Of a stretch of DNA of 64,000 nucleotides, positions 63,619 through 64,000 are shown in pieces. The DNA comes from Halorientalis sp. IM1011 (GTDB taxonomy: Archaea; Halobacteriota; Halobacteria; Halobacteriales; Haloarculaceae): the NCBI RefSeq assembly GCF_001989615.1, contig NZ_CP019067.1:558001-622000 (forward strand), read 5' to 3'. A program made the translations under genes and the position numbers. The notes beneath the pieces were generated by a model that searched no databases, was not told the origin of the DNA, and saw only the letters and a list, made by a program, of their open reading frames with translations. The first letter of the stretch is position 1; each line of letters begins with the position of its first letter.

Positions 63619-64000
63619 ATGGACGAGTTCGAAATCGAGACGCTCGCGGACCCGGAGCTATCGGATCCCGTGCTGATCGAGGGACTGCCGGGCGTGGGCC
63701 ACGTGGGGAAACTCGCCGCCGAACACCTCCTCGAGGAACTGGACAGCGAGGAGGTGCGCCGGATCTACTCACAGCACTTCCCGCCGCAGGTCAGCATCGA
63801 CGACGGCGAGTCGGAACTGGCAAGCGCCTCCTTCCACGCGGTCCACACCGAACAGGGCCAGGACCTGCTCGTGTTGACTGGCGACCATCAGGCACAGGAC
63901 AACCAGGGCCACTACCGCCTGACCGACCGGATCCTCGACGTAGCTGAGGAGTTCGGCGTCGAGCGCGTGTTCGCCCTGGGCGGCGTCCCGACCGGCGAAC
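63619..64000 (+). CDS. PAC2-family proteasome assembly chaperone-like, 5' part
   Basis: The first 127 residues of a PAC2-type protein, cut by the window end. Signatures are PVLIEGLPGVGHVGKLAAEH and LLVLTGDHQAQDNQGHYRLT, with GVERVFALGGVPTGE at the edge. Eukaryotic PAC2 helps assemble proteasomes; archaeal PbaB relatives act as chaperones or activators. It starts five bases after nop10, in the same operon. Confidence 0.92.
   Translation, partial: MDEFEIETLADPELSDPVLIEGLPGVGHVGKLAAEHLLEELDSEEVRRIYSQHFPPQVSIDDGESELASASFHAVHTEQGQDLLVLTGDHQAQDNQGHYRLTDRILDVAEEFGVERVFALGGVPTGE

Overview
The window is a stretch of chromosome from an extremely halophilic archaeon (class Halobacteria). The evidence is high G+C, strongly acidic proteins, archaeal genes (RNA polymerase subunit L, L44e, S27e, aIF2-alpha, Nop10, phosphomevalonate decarboxylase, halocyanin) and leaderless genes with a TATA-like box about 25-32 bases before the start codon. 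Gene content resembles Haloarcula or Halomicrobium relatives, but the genus is an inference. I see no rRNA, CRISPR array, transposase or integrase. The one tRNA is the initiator tRNA-Met.

Layout. 1-5318: end of a complex I operon (nuoK partial, nuoL, nuoM, nuoN). 5436-13566: housekeeping and haloarchaeal-specific genes, including a zinc-ribbon/CAP-like membrane protein, rpoL, a long protein with a disordered middle and coiled coil, a small winged-helix protein, purA, a truncated hemoglobin, a Trm112-like protein and a DR2241-type iron-sulfur protein. 13958-18911: two related exported LolA-like proteins, a winged-helix/membrane-protein pair, and CbiX. 19002-25554: a small Cys-rich protein, cysS, a ParA-CheW operon, an NDH-2-type dehydrogenase and phosphomevalonate decarboxylase. 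25639-26506: a RelE/RHH toxin-antitoxin pair and a tandem duplication that includes the 3' end of hisF. 26471-30282: hisF, a cupin and purL. 30370-33981: haem-copper oxidase subunit I, two small membrane proteins and a membrane-anchored halocyanin. 33987-40602: metabolic genes, including trpB without trpA/trpC, coaBC and an SDR. 40688-48791: a nine-gene Mrp-type cation/proton antiporter operon. 49263-51764: four consecutive type IV pilins. 51867-61738: membrane and surface-glycosylation genes, hpt, a BrkB-like protein, and the initiator tRNA next to a structured repeat. 61735-64000: a conserved archaeal translation operon (L44e, S27e, aIF2-alpha, Nop10, PAC2).

How the genes work together. Complex I, the oxidase/halocyanin group, the NDH-2-like enzyme and the Mrp complex all belong to membrane energetics and ion homeostasis. 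The pilins and the glycosyltransferase-like genes belong to the cell surface. The most distinctive features are the ParA-CheW operon (organised like bacterial ParC-ParP systems that place chemoreceptor arrays), the pilin array with shared promoter architecture, and two nested-hairpin repeats of the same design at the 3' flanks of hisF and the initiator tRNA. Convergent neighbours repeatedly overlap by exactly four bases at their stop codons.
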